The notes below the pieces were generated by a model. The model saw nothing but the letters and a program-made list of their open reading frames with translations, was not told the DNA's origin and ran no database searches. Shown piece after piece: positions 17,206-26,092 of a stretch of DNA of 64,000 bases. Made by a program: the position numbers and the translations under genes. Origin of the DNA: an uncultured Bacteroides sp. (GTDB taxonomy: Bacteria; Bacteroidota; Bacteroidia; Bacteroidales; Bacteroidaceae); NCBI RefSeq assembly GCF_963677945.1, contig NZ_OY782578.1, forward strand, positions 2,881,258 to 2,945,257. The letters run 5' to 3'. Every line of letters starts with the position of its first letter. Position 1 is the stretch's first letter.

Positions 17206-18506
17206 TGAGAAAAAATACGATTGATTTAGTTACACTTGGATGTTCTAAAAATTTAGTAGATTCTGAACAGTTGATTCGTCAACTGGAAAAGAATGGTTAT
17301 AGTGTAACACATGATTCAGAATCGCCTGAAGGAGAGATTGCTGTAATCAATACATGCGGGTTTATTGGCGATGCCAAGGAAGAATCCATAAACATGATAT
17401 TGGAATTCGCTCAGGCGAAAGAAGAAGGACGATTGAAGAAACTTTATGTTATGGGATGTCTTTCTGAACGATATTTAAAAGAATTAGCAGTTGAAATTCC
17501 TGCTGTAGATAAGTTTTATGGCAAGTTTGACTGGAAGAATCTGCTCCAGGATCTCGGGAAAGTATATGATGAACGCATTCATATAGAACGTTCGCTTACT
17601 ACTCCTCAACATTATGCCTATTTAAAGATATCCGAAGGCTGTGATAGAAAATGTTCTTATTGTGCAATTCCTATTATTACAGGATGCCATGTTTCAAGAA
17701 CCATGGAAGATATACTTGACGAGGTTAGATACCTTGTTGAGAATGGAGTTAAAGAATTCCAGGTGATAGCTCAGGAGCTTACATATTACGGTGTTGATCT
17801 TTACAAGAAACAAATGCTTCCCGAATTAATCGAGAAGATTTCTGATATTCCGGGTGTAGAATGGATTCGTCTTCACTATGCTTATCCGGCTCATTTCCCT
17901 ACAGATTTATTCCGTGTAATGCGTGAGCGCGATAATGTATGTAAGTATATGGATATTGCCTTGCAGCACATTAGCGATAACGTGTTATCTATGATGAAAA
18001 GGCATGTTACTAAAGCTGAGACCTATACTTTAATGGAGCAATTCCGTAAAGAGGTACCAGGAATACATCTGCGCACAACTTTAATGGTTGGACATCCGGG
18101 AGAAACGGAAGCAGATTTTGAAGAACTGAAAGAGTTTGTTAAGCATGTAAGATTCGATAGAATGGGGGCTTTTACATATTCTGAAGAGGAAGGAACTTAT
18201 TCTGCTAAGAGTTATGAAGATTCTATTCCTCAGGAAGTTAAGCAACAAAGACTCGATGAATTGATGGAAATTCAACAAGGGATTTCTGCCGAACTGAGTG
18301 CTGCTAAGATCGAAAAATGCTTTAAAGTAATTATTGATCGAAAGGAAGGAGATTATTATATCGGACGTACAGAATTTGATTCTCCGGAAGTAGATCCTGA
18401 AGTTTTGATATTGGCAGGCGATGAACAGCTTGAAATTGGAAATTTTTATCAAGTTAAGATAAACGATGCCGATGATTTTGATCTTTATGCAGAAGTGATT
18501 AAATAA
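17205..18506 (+). CDS. rimO: Ribosomal protein uS12 methylthiotransferase RimO
   Basis: Radical-SAM enzyme that adds a methylthio group to the conserved Asp of ribosomal protein S12. The 433-aa protein has the UPF0004 domain with its Cys residues (TLGCSKN, INTCGFIGDA, MGCLSERY), the radical-SAM cluster motif with Cys146, Cys150 and Cys153 (GCDRKCSYCAIP), and a C-terminal TRAM domain (about 370-433). GCSKNLVDSE distinguishes it from MiaB. Starts inside the ftsY stop codon (TAATG). Confidence 0.96.
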   Translation: MRKNTIDLVTLGCSKNLVDSEQLIRQLEKNGYSVTHDSESPEGEIAVINTCGFIGDAKEESINMILEFAQAKEEGRLKKLYVMGCLSERYLKELAVEIPAVDKFYGKFDWKNLLQDLGKVYDERIHIERSLTTPQHYAYLKISEGCDRKCSYCAIPIITGCHVSRTMEDILDEVRYLVENGVKEFQVIAQELTYYGVDLYKKQMLPELIEKISDIPGVEWIRLHYAYPAHFPTDLFRVMRERDNVCKYMDIALQHISDNVLSMMKRHVTKAETYTLMEQFRKEVPGIHLRTTLMVGHPGETEADFEELKEFVKHVRFDRMGAFTYSEEEGTYSAKSYEDSIPQEVKQQRLDELMEIQQGISAELSAAKIEKCFKVIIDRKEGDYYIGRTEFDSPEVDPEVLILAGDEQLEIGNFYQVKINDADDFDLYAEVIK

Positions 18507-18586
18507 TTGTATTTTTATTGGATTTTAATTGCTTAATTAATAGATATTTATTAATATAGCGGTCGCTTTTAAAAAACTGAAAAACA

Positions 18587-18859
18587 TTGAACAATAAAGA
18601 ATTTATCACAGAATTATCCGGTAGATTGGGGTATTCGGCAAAAGAGATATCAGATATGGTTTCTTCTGCCGTTTCTGTTGTGTCAGAACAATTGCAGGAA
18701 GGAAATACTGTTGTTGTTCAAGGATTTGGAACGTTCGACGTAAAAAAGAAATTAGAACGAATATCAGTAAATCCTGCTACTAAACAGCGTATGCTTGTAC
18801 CACCAAAGCTCGTGATAAATTTTAAACCGAGCAATGTGATTAAAGATAAGTTTAAATAA
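18587..18859 (+). CDS. HU family DNA-binding protein
   Basis: A 90-aa histone-like protein that bends DNA as a dimer. The fold is clear: an N-terminal helical pair, then VVVQGFGTFDVKKK, the beta-arm containing NPAT (the Pro that intercalates into DNA), and VINFKPSNVIKDK. The start codon is TTG; no ATG lies in frame at a sensible position, and the alignment with HU starts here. The beta-arm, KLERISVNPATKQRM, differs from canonical HU-beta. It lies 11 bp before the HU-LysM gene, so the two are probably cotranscribed and may interact. Confidence 0.92.
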   Translation: MNNKEFITELSGRLGYSAKEISDMVSSAVSVVSEQLQEGNTVVVQGFGTFDVKKKLERISVNPATKQRMLVPPKLVINFKPSNVIKDKFK

Positions 18860-18870
18860 GTCTTGAGATT

Positions 18871-20757
18871 ATGGGTGAAAGAATAAACATACAGAATTTG
18901 ATAGATTTATTTGCCGAAAAGAAAGGGTTAAGCAAGAAGGATGCTGAGAACTTTCTAAAGGAATTTTTTGCTCTTATTGAAAAAGCGCTTGAAACTGATA
19001 AGTATGTAAAGATTAAAGGTTTTGGTACTTTCAAACTGATAGATGTTGAGAGTCGCGAAAGTGTAAATGTAAACACTGGAGAGAGATTCCAAATACAAGG
19101 ACATACAAAGATTTCGTTTACCCCCGAAGCTAGTCTTCGTGATCAGATAAATAAGCCTTTTTCTCATTTTGAAACGGTTATTTTAAATGAAGGGGTCGAT
19201 TTTGAAGGAATGAGTGTTACCGATGAAATCTCTGATAATGAAGATGAAGCTGGTGTTTCTTTTGAGGAAGAGAATGAGATTTCTTCTAATGATGTAGAAT
19301 ATGAAAATCTTACTTCTTCTATACAGTCAGAAGAACCGGAAAAAGTTCAGGCTACTACGACCAATGCAATTGAAGAGAATACCTTATCTTCTGAGAACAT
19401 CTCATCAGTAAATGCTGATAATCAAAAAGAAGCCATTGTAACAGAAGATGAAGTTTTAGAATCGTCTGCTGAAATAGATAAAGAAATTGTTACTTCTCAT
19501 GAGGAGGTTGAAATAAATGCTACTGAAATACAGCAGGAAGAACCTATTGATTCGAAGGATATTTCTGGTTTGAGTAAAGAAGTGCATGAAGAAGAATCTT
19601 CTATTCAAGCAGCAGAAGCAGTCTCTGATGCTGCAGAAGAAAATATAGAGGATGAACCTGTAATAGCTGCAGTATTAGAGAAAATTGTACCTTTAAAAGG
19701 TAAGCACGAGGATGTTTCCATAAAGGCTGAAAATGCTGAAATTGTAGAGAAACCTCAGGCTCCTGCTACATTAGCAGAGTTTATTTCCCAAGCTTTGGAG
19801 ATAAAATCTAAGGAAAAGAAAGCAACCGTATCTCATAATACTGAAGCAACTAAAGAGGATTTGATAGTAAAATCAAAAGAATCGTTGGCTGTTATACCGA
19901 AAGAAGAACCGACACCAAAAGAGGAATCTGCTCCAAAAGAAGTGGTTGTGCCGAGAGAAGTGCCTACTTCAGCAGATAAGTTTGTTCCGAAAGAGGTGTC
20001 TGCTCCAAAAGAAACGCATGCAGATAAAACTGAGGAAGAAAGTGCTCCTAAACAAAGTGGAGCATTGATCGAAGAATTGATTCTAAAAGCTAAAGCTGAG
20101 AAAGTGCAACAAGAAGCTATAGCTAGTAGTCAGAATTCTAAAATGACCATTTATTACTTTGTTGCTATGATTGCTTTTCTTTCGGTTTTTGCGGTAGCCG
20201 TATTTACTTACATATACAATCCTGATTTTGTAATGAGTATGGTTCCAGCTTCTTCTGAAAAAACTGCTATAGATTCAACTAAAGTTGATTCTGTTTCGGA
20301 GAAAAAAGAGGCTGCTATACCAATGCCTGATACTATTCCTTCTACAGACAAAAAGGATATGGGCCGATTAACTGATACGGAAACAAAGAATGCAGAAGCT
20401 GAAGCTAAAAGAGCTGTTGCCGAAGCAGAAAAAGTTCTGGCAGAATCTAGAAAGAAAGATAAAGAACCAGTTGTAGCAAAAGAATCTGCTAAAGCAAATG
20501 AAAAAGCTGAAGCTACAGATTCGAAAGAAAAGAAAGTACTCGAGAAGCTTAATCCGAATGATTACACAATCGCTGGAACTAAGAGTACATATACCGTGAA
20601 AAAGGGTGAATCGTTAGTGAGGATATCACAACAATTCTATAATTCCAAGGATTTATGGACGCTAATTTTGAAGCATAATCAGAAAGTGATAAAGGATGAG
20701 GATAATGTTCCTGCCGGAACTGTTCTAAAAATTCCGAACTTACGTTCAAAGAAATAA
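18871..20757 (+). CDS. HU domain - transmembrane - LysM fusion protein
   Basis: 628 aa in four parts. Residues 1-95 form an HU/IHF-like DNA-binding domain (IKGFGTFKL, VNTGERFQIQGHTKISFTPEASLRDQIN). Residues 100-424 are a long Glu/Ser-rich, disordered segment with KEE and APKE repeats. Residues 427-449 form a single hydrophobic helix (YYFVAMIAFLSVFAVAVFTY). After an Ala/Glu/Lys-rich coiled stretch, residues 573-624 form a LysM domain (YTVKKGESLVRISQQFY and VPAGTVLKIPN). The topology implied is HU inside and LysM in the periplasm, where LysM binds peptidoglycan; the protein could tether DNA to the cell wall (inference). Domain calls are firm; the function is not known to me. Confidence 0.88.
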   Translation: MGERINIQNLIDLFAEKKGLSKKDAENFLKEFFALIEKALETDKYVKIKGFGTFKLIDVESRESVNVNTGERFQIQGHTKISFTPEASLRDQINKPFSHFETVILNEGVDFEGMSVTDEISDNEDEAGVSFEEENEISSNDVEYENLTSSIQSEEPEKVQATTTNAIEENTLSSENISSVNADNQKEAIVTEDEVLESSAEIDKEIVTSHEEVEINATEIQQEEPIDSKDISGLSKEVHEEESSIQAAEAVSDAAEENIEDEPVIAAVLEKIVPLKGKHEDVSIKAENAEIVEKPQAPATLAEFISQALEIKSKEKKATVSHNTEATKEDLIVKSKESLAVIPKEEPTPKEESAPKEVVVPREVPTSADKFVPKEVSAPKETHADKTEEESAPKQSGALIEELILKAKAEKVQQEAIASSQNSKMTIYYFVAMIAFLSVFAVAVFTYIYNPDFVMSMVPASSEKTAIDSTKVDSVSEKKEAAIPMPDTIPSTDKKDMGRLTDTETKNAEAEAKRAVAEAEKVLAESRKKDKEPVVAKESAKANEKAEATDSKEKKVLEKLNPNDYTIAGTKSTYTVKKGESLVRISQQFYNSKDLWTLILKHNQKVIKDEDNVPAGTVLKIPNLRSKK

Positions 20758-20784
20758 TTTCTACAGATTAAGTTATTGCATGCT

Positions 20785-20872
20785 TGTACAAAAGAATGCA
20801 ATGTTCTGTACAAAACAATTAATTCCCTTGTACAAAAGATTTCATTCTTTTGTACAAGGGAATCTCTTTTAA
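20785..20872. repeat. TGTACA 22-bp tandem array A (four units)
   Basis: The palindrome TGTACA recurs at 20785, 20807, 20829 and 20851, exactly 22 bp apart. The 16-bp remainder of each unit is itself partly palindromic (AAAGAWTNNATTCTTT type). Units 3 and 4 form an 18-bp perfect hairpin (20823-20840 with 20847-20864). The array starts 28 bp after the HU-LysM stop, so it may also act as its terminator. The same array type occurs at 62396-62483. Confidence 0.85.
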
Positions 20873-20946
20873 ACCTTATGTTTTATCACTTTGTTGCCCA
20901 ATCATCCAAAATCTAAACACTATGCATCTTTTTTTAATAAAATTTA
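20873..20946. other. Rest of the HU-LysM to moxR gap
   Basis: AT-rich, without open frame or hairpin; it separates the TGTACA array from the moxR promoter. Confidence 0.4.
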
Positions 20947-20978
20947 GTTGCTGTACTAAATTATAAAGAGTATTTTTG
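20947..20978 (+). promoter_or_regulatory. Promoter of the moxR-bat operon
   Basis: GTTG at 20947-20950, 20 bp, TATTTTTG at 20971-20978 (exact TAnnTTTG). The leader before the moxR ATG is about 75 nt. Confidence 0.65.
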
Positions 20979-21058
20979 GAACTCGAAAAGAAAAGTCCTT
21001 TTCTAAAAGTCTTTTTCTTTATTTATAAAAGTAAAAACAATAAGTATTATAAAAAATT

Positions 21059-22054
21059 ATGGCCGAATCAATTGATATTCGTGAGTTGAATGCACGGATT
21101 GAAAAACAAAGCGCATTTGTGACCAACCTCATGATGGGGATGGATCAGGTAATTGTGGGACAAAAACATTTAGTAGAGTCTTTGTTGATTGGATTATTGT
21201 CTGATGGACACGTTCTTCTTGAAGGTGTACCGGGACTTGCAAAAACATTGGCAATTAAAACACTGGCTTCTTTGATTGATGCAAAATATAGCCGTGTTCA
21301 ATTTACGCCCGACTTATTGCCGGCCGACGTAGTGGGTACCATGATTTATAGTCAAAAAGATGAAAGTTTTGTTGTAAAGAAAGGACCTATCTTCGCTAAT
21401 TTCATATTAGCTGATGAAATAAACCGTGCTCCTGCAAAAGTTCAGAGTGCTCTTCTTGAAGCAATGCAGGAAAGACAGGTTACTCTGGGAAAAACTACTT
21501 TTAAACTTCCAGAGCCATTCCTGGTACTTGCTACTCAGAACCCAATAGAACAAGAAGGTACTTATATGCTTCCTGAAGCACAGGTAGACCGTTTTATGCT
21601 GAAGGTGGTTATTGATTATCCAAAGCAGGAAGAGGAAAAATTAATTATTCGCCAGAATATCAGCGGAGCAAAATTTGATGTTAAGCCAATACTAAGTGCA
21701 GACGAAATTCTGGAAGCAAGAAAGGTAGTTCGCGACGTTTATCTGGATGAAAAAATTGAAAGATATATTGTTGATATAGTGTTTGCTACACGTTATCCAG
21801 AAAAGTACGGCTTGAACGAACTAAAAGAGATGATCAGCTTCGGTGGATCTCCACGTGCTTCAATAAATCTGGCACTTGCAGCTCGTACTTATGCTTTCAT
21901 TAAGAGACGCGGATACGTAATTCCTGAAGACGTTCGTGCAATTGCTCACGATGTACTTCGTCACCGTATCGGGCTGACTTATGAGGCAGAAGCAAGTAAT
22001 ATTACATCAGACGAAATAGTAAGCAAGATTCTTAATAAGGTAGAGGTGCCTTAG
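21059..22054 (+). CDS. MoxR-family AAA+ ATPase
   Basis: 331 aa. AAA+ core with Walker A GVPGLAKT, Walker B ILADEINRAP, sensor LATQNPIEQEGTY and the C-terminal AAA lid-2 domain. MoxR proteins act as chaperones for partner VWA-domain proteins; two such genes (batA, batB) and a DUF58 gene follow in the same operon. First gene of an eight-gene series with gaps of 4-35 bp. Confidence 0.93.
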   Translation: MAESIDIRELNARIEKQSAFVTNLMMGMDQVIVGQKHLVESLLIGLLSDGHVLLEGVPGLAKTLAIKTLASLIDAKYSRVQFTPDLLPADVVGTMIYSQKDESFVVKKGPIFANFILADEINRAPAKVQSALLEAMQERQVTLGKTTFKLPEPFLVLATQNPIEQEGTYMLPEAQVDRFMLKVVIDYPKQEEEKLIIRQNISGAKFDVKPILSADEILEARKVVRDVYLDEKIERYIVDIVFATRYPEKYGLNELKEMISFGGSPRASINLALAARTYAFIKRRGYVIPEDVRAIAHDVLRHRIGLTYEAEASNITSDEIVSKILNKVEVP

Positions 22055-22058
22055 TCGT

Positions 22059-22928
22059 ATGGAAGCTAATGAACTTATAAAAAAAGTTCGTCATATTGAA
22101 ATAAAAACTCGGGGATTGTCGAATAATATCTTTGCCGGGCAGTATCATTCTGCTTTTAAAGGTCGAGGAATGGCATTCTCTGAGGTTCGTGAATACCAGT
22201 ATGGCGATGATATCCGTGATATTGACTGGAACGTAACAGCACGTTTCCACAAACCTTATGTAAAAGTGTTTGAGGAAGAGCGTGAACTGACTGTTATGCT
22301 CCTGATTGATGTGTCGGGTAGTCTTGAATTTGGAACTGTAAAGCAGATGAAGAAAGATATGGTAACTGAAATAGCTGCCACCCTTGCTTTTTCTGCTATT
22401 CAGAATAATGATAAAATTGGTGTAATCTTTTTCTCGGACAAGATAGAAAAGTTTATTCCTCCCAAGAAGGGTAGGAAACATATTTTGTTTATCATTCGGG
22501 AGCTGATAGATTTTCAGGCCACCAGTCGTAGAACAAATATTAAAATGGGGCTGGAATATCTTACGAATGCCATCAAGAAAAGATGTACTGCATTTGTTAT
22601 ATCCGATTTTATCGATAACTCTGATTTTAAAAATGCTCTAACGATTGCTAACCGTAAACACGATTTGGTTGCTATTCAGGTTTTTGACAGGCGAGTGGCA
22701 GAACTTCCATCGGTTGGTTTGATGAAAGTGAAGGATGCCGAAACTGGTCATGAACAATGGATTGACACTTCATCTGTTGCATTACGTAAAGCACATCGGG
22801 AGTGGTGGATGAAGAAACAGAATATTCTTAGTGAAACATTTACAAAGAGTAATGTAGACTCGGTTTCTGTTCGTACAGACGAGGATTATGTGAAAGCATT
22901 GTTGAACTTGTTTGCTAAAAGAAATTAA
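22059..22928 (+). CDS. DUF58 domain (VWA-like) protein
   Basis: 289 aa. Contains the DUF58 signature GDDIRDIDWNVTARF and a VWA-like metal site DVSGS (LLIDVSGSLEF). The usual partner of MoxR in aerotolerance operons, although its molecular function is not established. No signal peptide or membrane segment is visible, so it is probably cytoplasmic. Four bases separate it from moxR. Confidence 0.92.
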   Translation: MEANELIKKVRHIEIKTRGLSNNIFAGQYHSAFKGRGMAFSEVREYQYGDDIRDIDWNVTARFHKPYVKVFEEERELTVMLLIDVSGSLEFGTVKQMKKDMVTEIAATLAFSAIQNNDKIGVIFFSDKIEKFIPPKKGRKHILFIIRELIDFQATSRRTNIKMGLEYLTNAIKKRCTAFVISDFIDNSDFKNALTIANRKHDLVAIQVFDRRVAELPSVGLMKVKDAETGHEQWIDTSSVALRKAHREWWMKKQNILSETFTKSNVDSVSVRTDEDYVKALLNLFAKRN

Positions 22929-22934
22929 TACGAA

Positions 22935-24038
22935 ATGAGCAATTACAAATTATTGAAAAGCAGAAAATTCTTAATTGCGCTGGGCTGTTCAATGTTGTTC
23001 TCTTTTGCACCGCAGAAGATTGCAGCTCAATCTGTTACTGTCGATGCAACAATTGACTCATTGCAGATAATGATTGGAGAACAAGCCACAATTCAGCTGC
23101 AGGTAAGTCTTGATGCTAAACAGAAAGCTGTTTTCCCCCATTTCACCGATAGTCTGATAAAAGGAATAGAAGTTCTTGAAGTTGCAAAGTCCGATACTCA
23201 GTATCTGAACAACAATCAGCGTTTACTGATTACTCAGAAATACATTATAACTTCTTTCGACTCTGCACTTTATTATATTCCGCCTTTCAGCATTATGGTA
23301 GGAAAGCAAGTCTATAAATCAAAATCTCTTGCATTAAAAGTTTACTCTCCAAAAGTTGATTTGGCTCACCCCGATCAGTTCTTTCCTCAGAAAGGTGTGA
23401 TGAATCCGCCGTTTATGTGGAGTGATTGGGCCGGAGTGATATTTCTTTCAATTCTGGCAATCCCATTAATGTTTCTGATTATATACTTTATTGTCCGCTA
23501 CAGAGATAATAAACCTATTATCAAACATATTAAGATTGAACCAAAACTTCCTCCTCACCAACTGGCTATGAAGGAAATAGAGCGTATCAAGACAGAAAAA
23601 GTTTGGCAGAAAGGTCGCTCGAAAGAGTATTATACCGAATTGACCGATACTTTGCGTACATACATTCAGGATCGTTTTGGTTTCAATGCGATGGAAATGA
23701 CTTCTTCCGAGATTATTGATAAGTTGATGGAAGTTGAAGCTAAAGATATCAGGGATTTGAAAGATCTGTTTCTAACGGCAGACCTTGTTAAATTTGCTAA
23801 GCATGACCCAATGATGAATGAAAATGATTCTAACCTGCTTAATGCAATATCTTTTATTAATGATACAAAGGATGAAGAATCTCTTGATAAGAAGCCTGTT
23901 CCAACTGAAATTACTGTTGAAGAGAAACGTTCACGCAGAGCAAAGACTCTATTGATCTTTGGAATTGTCATATTGTGTGCTTCTGTACTGGCCATTTTGG
24001 CATACATTGTTATGAGGCTGACCGATATGTTCTTATAA
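22935..24038 (+). CDS. Bat operon membrane protein (DUF4381-like)
   Basis: 367 aa with a signal peptide (about 1-31), a periplasmic beta-rich domain of about 120 residues (similar in character to the domains of BatD), a central transmembrane helix (about 162-186), a cytoplasmic helical region, and a second transmembrane helix near the C terminus (about 337-362). The helical part (GRSKEYYTELTDTLRTYIQ, followed by MTSSEII) resembles the C-terminal cytoplasmic part of BatD here (FYDEVLKALWGYISDKL). It lies between DUF58 and batA, as in other Bacteroides bat operons. Role in the complex unknown. Confidence 0.8.
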   Translation: MSNYKLLKSRKFLIALGCSMLFSFAPQKIAAQSVTVDATIDSLQIMIGEQATIQLQVSLDAKQKAVFPHFTDSLIKGIEVLEVAKSDTQYLNNNQRLLITQKYIITSFDSALYYIPPFSIMVGKQVYKSKSLALKVYSPKVDLAHPDQFFPQKGVMNPPFMWSDWAGVIFLSILAIPLMFLIIYFIVRYRDNKPIIKHIKIEPKLPPHQLAMKEIERIKTEKVWQKGRSKEYYTELTDTLRTYIQDRFGFNAMEMTSSEIIDKLMEVEAKDIRDLKDLFLTADLVKFAKHDPMMNENDSNLLNAISFINDTKDEESLDKKPVPTEITVEEKRSRRAKTLLIFGIVILCASVLAILAYIVMRLTDMFL

Positions 24039-24061
24039 ATGTGATATAAAACAATAGAAAA

Positions 24062-25045
24062 ATGATATTTGCTAATATACATTATTTATTTCTGCTGATA
24101 CTTCTTATACCTTATATCATGTGGTATATCCTGAAGCAACGGAAAAATGAAGCTTCTCTTCAGGTTTCCGATACAAGGGTATATGCTCATGCGCCGAAAA
24201 GTTATAAGATTTATCTGCTTCACGCGCCTTTTATTTTTAGGGTTATTGCTTTTGTAATGTTGGTACTGATTCTTGCACGTCCGCAAACCACAAATAGCTG
24301 GAAAAATACGGAGACTGAAGGTATTGATATCATGCTTGATATTGATATTTCTTCTACCATGCTGGCAGAAGATCTTAAGCCAAACCGTTTGGAAGCGGCA
24401 AAAGAAGTGGCAACAGAATTTATCAACGGTCGCCCGAATGATAATATTGGTCTGACACTCTTTGCAGCCGAAAGCTTTACTCAGTGTCCGTTGACAGTAG
24501 ATCATGCTGTTTTACTTAATCTTTTCCAGAATATTAAATGTGGATTGATTGAAGATGGAACTGCTATTGGTATGGGGATTGCGAATGCTGTTACTCGTTT
24601 GAAGGATAGTAAAGCAAAATCCAAAGTAATTATTCTGCTAACTGATGGTTCGAACAATAAAGGTGACATTTCTCCATTGACAGCAGCCGAAATAGCTAAG
24701 AGCTTTGGTATCAGGGTTTATACTGTTGGCGTAGGAACAAATGGAATGGCTCCATATCCGTATCCTACGGCTGCCGGTGTACAGTACATTAATGTACCTG
24801 TTGAATTTGATGAATCAACATTGTCACAGATAGCATCAACTACTGATGGTAAATATTTCCGTGCCACAAGTACTTCTAAGTTGAAAGAAGTTTATCAGGA
24901 AATTGATAAGCTGGAGAAAACCAAGTTAAACGTTAAGGCATATAGTAAGAGACAAGAAAATTATCAGCCATTTGCATTGATATTACTCCTGTGTATTCTT
25001 AGTGAAATACTTTTGCGTAACTCTGTATTAAAGAAAATACCATAA
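24062..25045 (+). CDS. batA: BatA, VWA-domain aerotolerance protein
   Basis: 327 aa. Two N-terminal transmembrane helices (about 4-20 and 58-75), a VWA domain (about 88-290) and a C-terminal transmembrane helix (about 300-320). The metal-ion site reads DIDISST, with Thr in place of the second Ser of DxSxS. A conserved TDG turn (ILLTDGSNNKGD) is present. BatA is part of the Bacteroides aerotolerance complex first described in B. fragilis; how it protects cells is still unclear. Confidence 0.93.
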   Translation: MIFANIHYLFLLILLIPYIMWYILKQRKNEASLQVSDTRVYAHAPKSYKIYLLHAPFIFRVIAFVMLVLILARPQTTNSWKNTETEGIDIMLDIDISSTMLAEDLKPNRLEAAKEVATEFINGRPNDNIGLTLFAAESFTQCPLTVDHAVLLNLFQNIKCGLIEDGTAIGMGIANAVTRLKDSKAKSKVIILLTDGSNNKGDISPLTAAEIAKSFGIRVYTVGVGTNGMAPYPYPTAAGVQYINVPVEFDESTLSQIASTTDGKYFRATSTSKLKEVYQEIDKLEKTKLNVKAYSKRQENYQPFALILLLCILSEILLRNSVLKKIP

Positions 25046-25062
25046 TAAAAACAAGATAAACT

Positions 25063-26085
25063 ATGTTTCGATTTGCAGACCCGACATATTTATATCTACT
25101 TATAATATTGCCGTTTATTGTGGCTTTTTACTTGTATTCCAACTTTAAGAGGAGGAAAGCAATTAAAAAGTTTGGTGATCCGGAATTGATGGCTCAGCTG
25201 ATGCCTGATGTCTCAAAATATCGTCCTGACGTAAAATTCTGGCTAGTATTAAGTGCTTTGGCACTGACTATTGTTCTTATTGCTCGTCCTCAGTTTGGCA
25301 CAAAACTAAATAAAGTAAAAAGGAGTGGAGTTGAGGTGATTATTGCATTAGATATTTCTAATTCAATGCTTGCCGAAGATGTTACTCCAAGCCGTTTAGA
25401 GAAATCCAAAATGTTGGTGTCTAAGCTGGTTGACGGATTCGATCAGGATAAAGTGGGTATGATTGTATTTGCAGGAGATGCATATACACAATTACCTATC
25501 ACAAGCGATTATATTTCAGCTAAAATGTTTCTGGAGACAATTACTCCTGAACTGATTTCAAGGCAGGGAACAGCAATTGGTACTGCTGTTGATTTGGCTA
25601 CACATAGCTTTACTCCACAGGAAGGAGTGGGCAGAGCTATTGTACTTATTACCGATGGTGAAAATCACGAAGATGGTGCTTTAGAAGCTGTAAAAGCTGC
25701 ACAAAAGGAAGGAATTATAGTGCATGTGCTTGGAGTCGGTTCTCCTGATGGATCGCCAATTCCTATTCCCGGATCAAATAATTTCCGTAAAGACAGACAG
25801 GGAAATGTCATTGTGACTCGTTTGAATGAATCTATGTGTAAGGAGTTGGCTAATGCTGGCAAAGGTATATATGCACGGGTTGATAATTCAAATACTGCTC
25901 AGAAGGCATTAATCAGTGAAATTGATAAAATGGCTAAATCAGATATTGAAAGTAATGCATATTCTGATTTTGACGAACAATTTCAGGGAGTTGCATGGAT
26001 CATTTTACTTCTGTTGATAGCTGATTTATTGTTGCTGGAACGTAAGAATCCATTATTCAAGAATATTAAACTGTTTAAGATATAG
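25063..26085 (+). CDS. batB: BatB, VWA-domain aerotolerance protein
   Basis: 340 aa, similar to BatA in layout: N-terminal helices (about 6-24 and 60-76), a VWA domain with the intact metal site DISNS and LITDGENHED, and a C-terminal helix (about 305-325). It is a paralogue of BatA, 17 bp downstream. In family work, BatB is proposed to form large complexes with BatA and BatC in the inner membrane facing the periplasm. Confidence 0.93.
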   Translation: MFRFADPTYLYLLIILPFIVAFYLYSNFKRRKAIKKFGDPELMAQLMPDVSKYRPDVKFWLVLSALALTIVLIARPQFGTKLNKVKRSGVEVIIALDISNSMLAEDVTPSRLEKSKMLVSKLVDGFDQDKVGMIVFAGDAYTQLPITSDYISAKMFLETITPELISRQGTAIGTAVDLATHSFTPQEGVGRAIVLITDGENHEDGALEAVKAAQKEGIIVHVLGVGSPDGSPIPIPGSNNFRKDRQGNVIVTRLNESMCKELANAGKGIYARVDNSNTAQKALISEIDKMAKSDIESNAYSDFDEQFQGVAWIILLLLIADLLLLERKNPLFKNIKLFKI

Positions 26086-26092
26086 TAGAGAG

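Noticed and set aside
20785..20872. CRISPR array
   Set aside because: Units of 22 bp follow each other without unique spacers, there are only four, and no cas genes are present.
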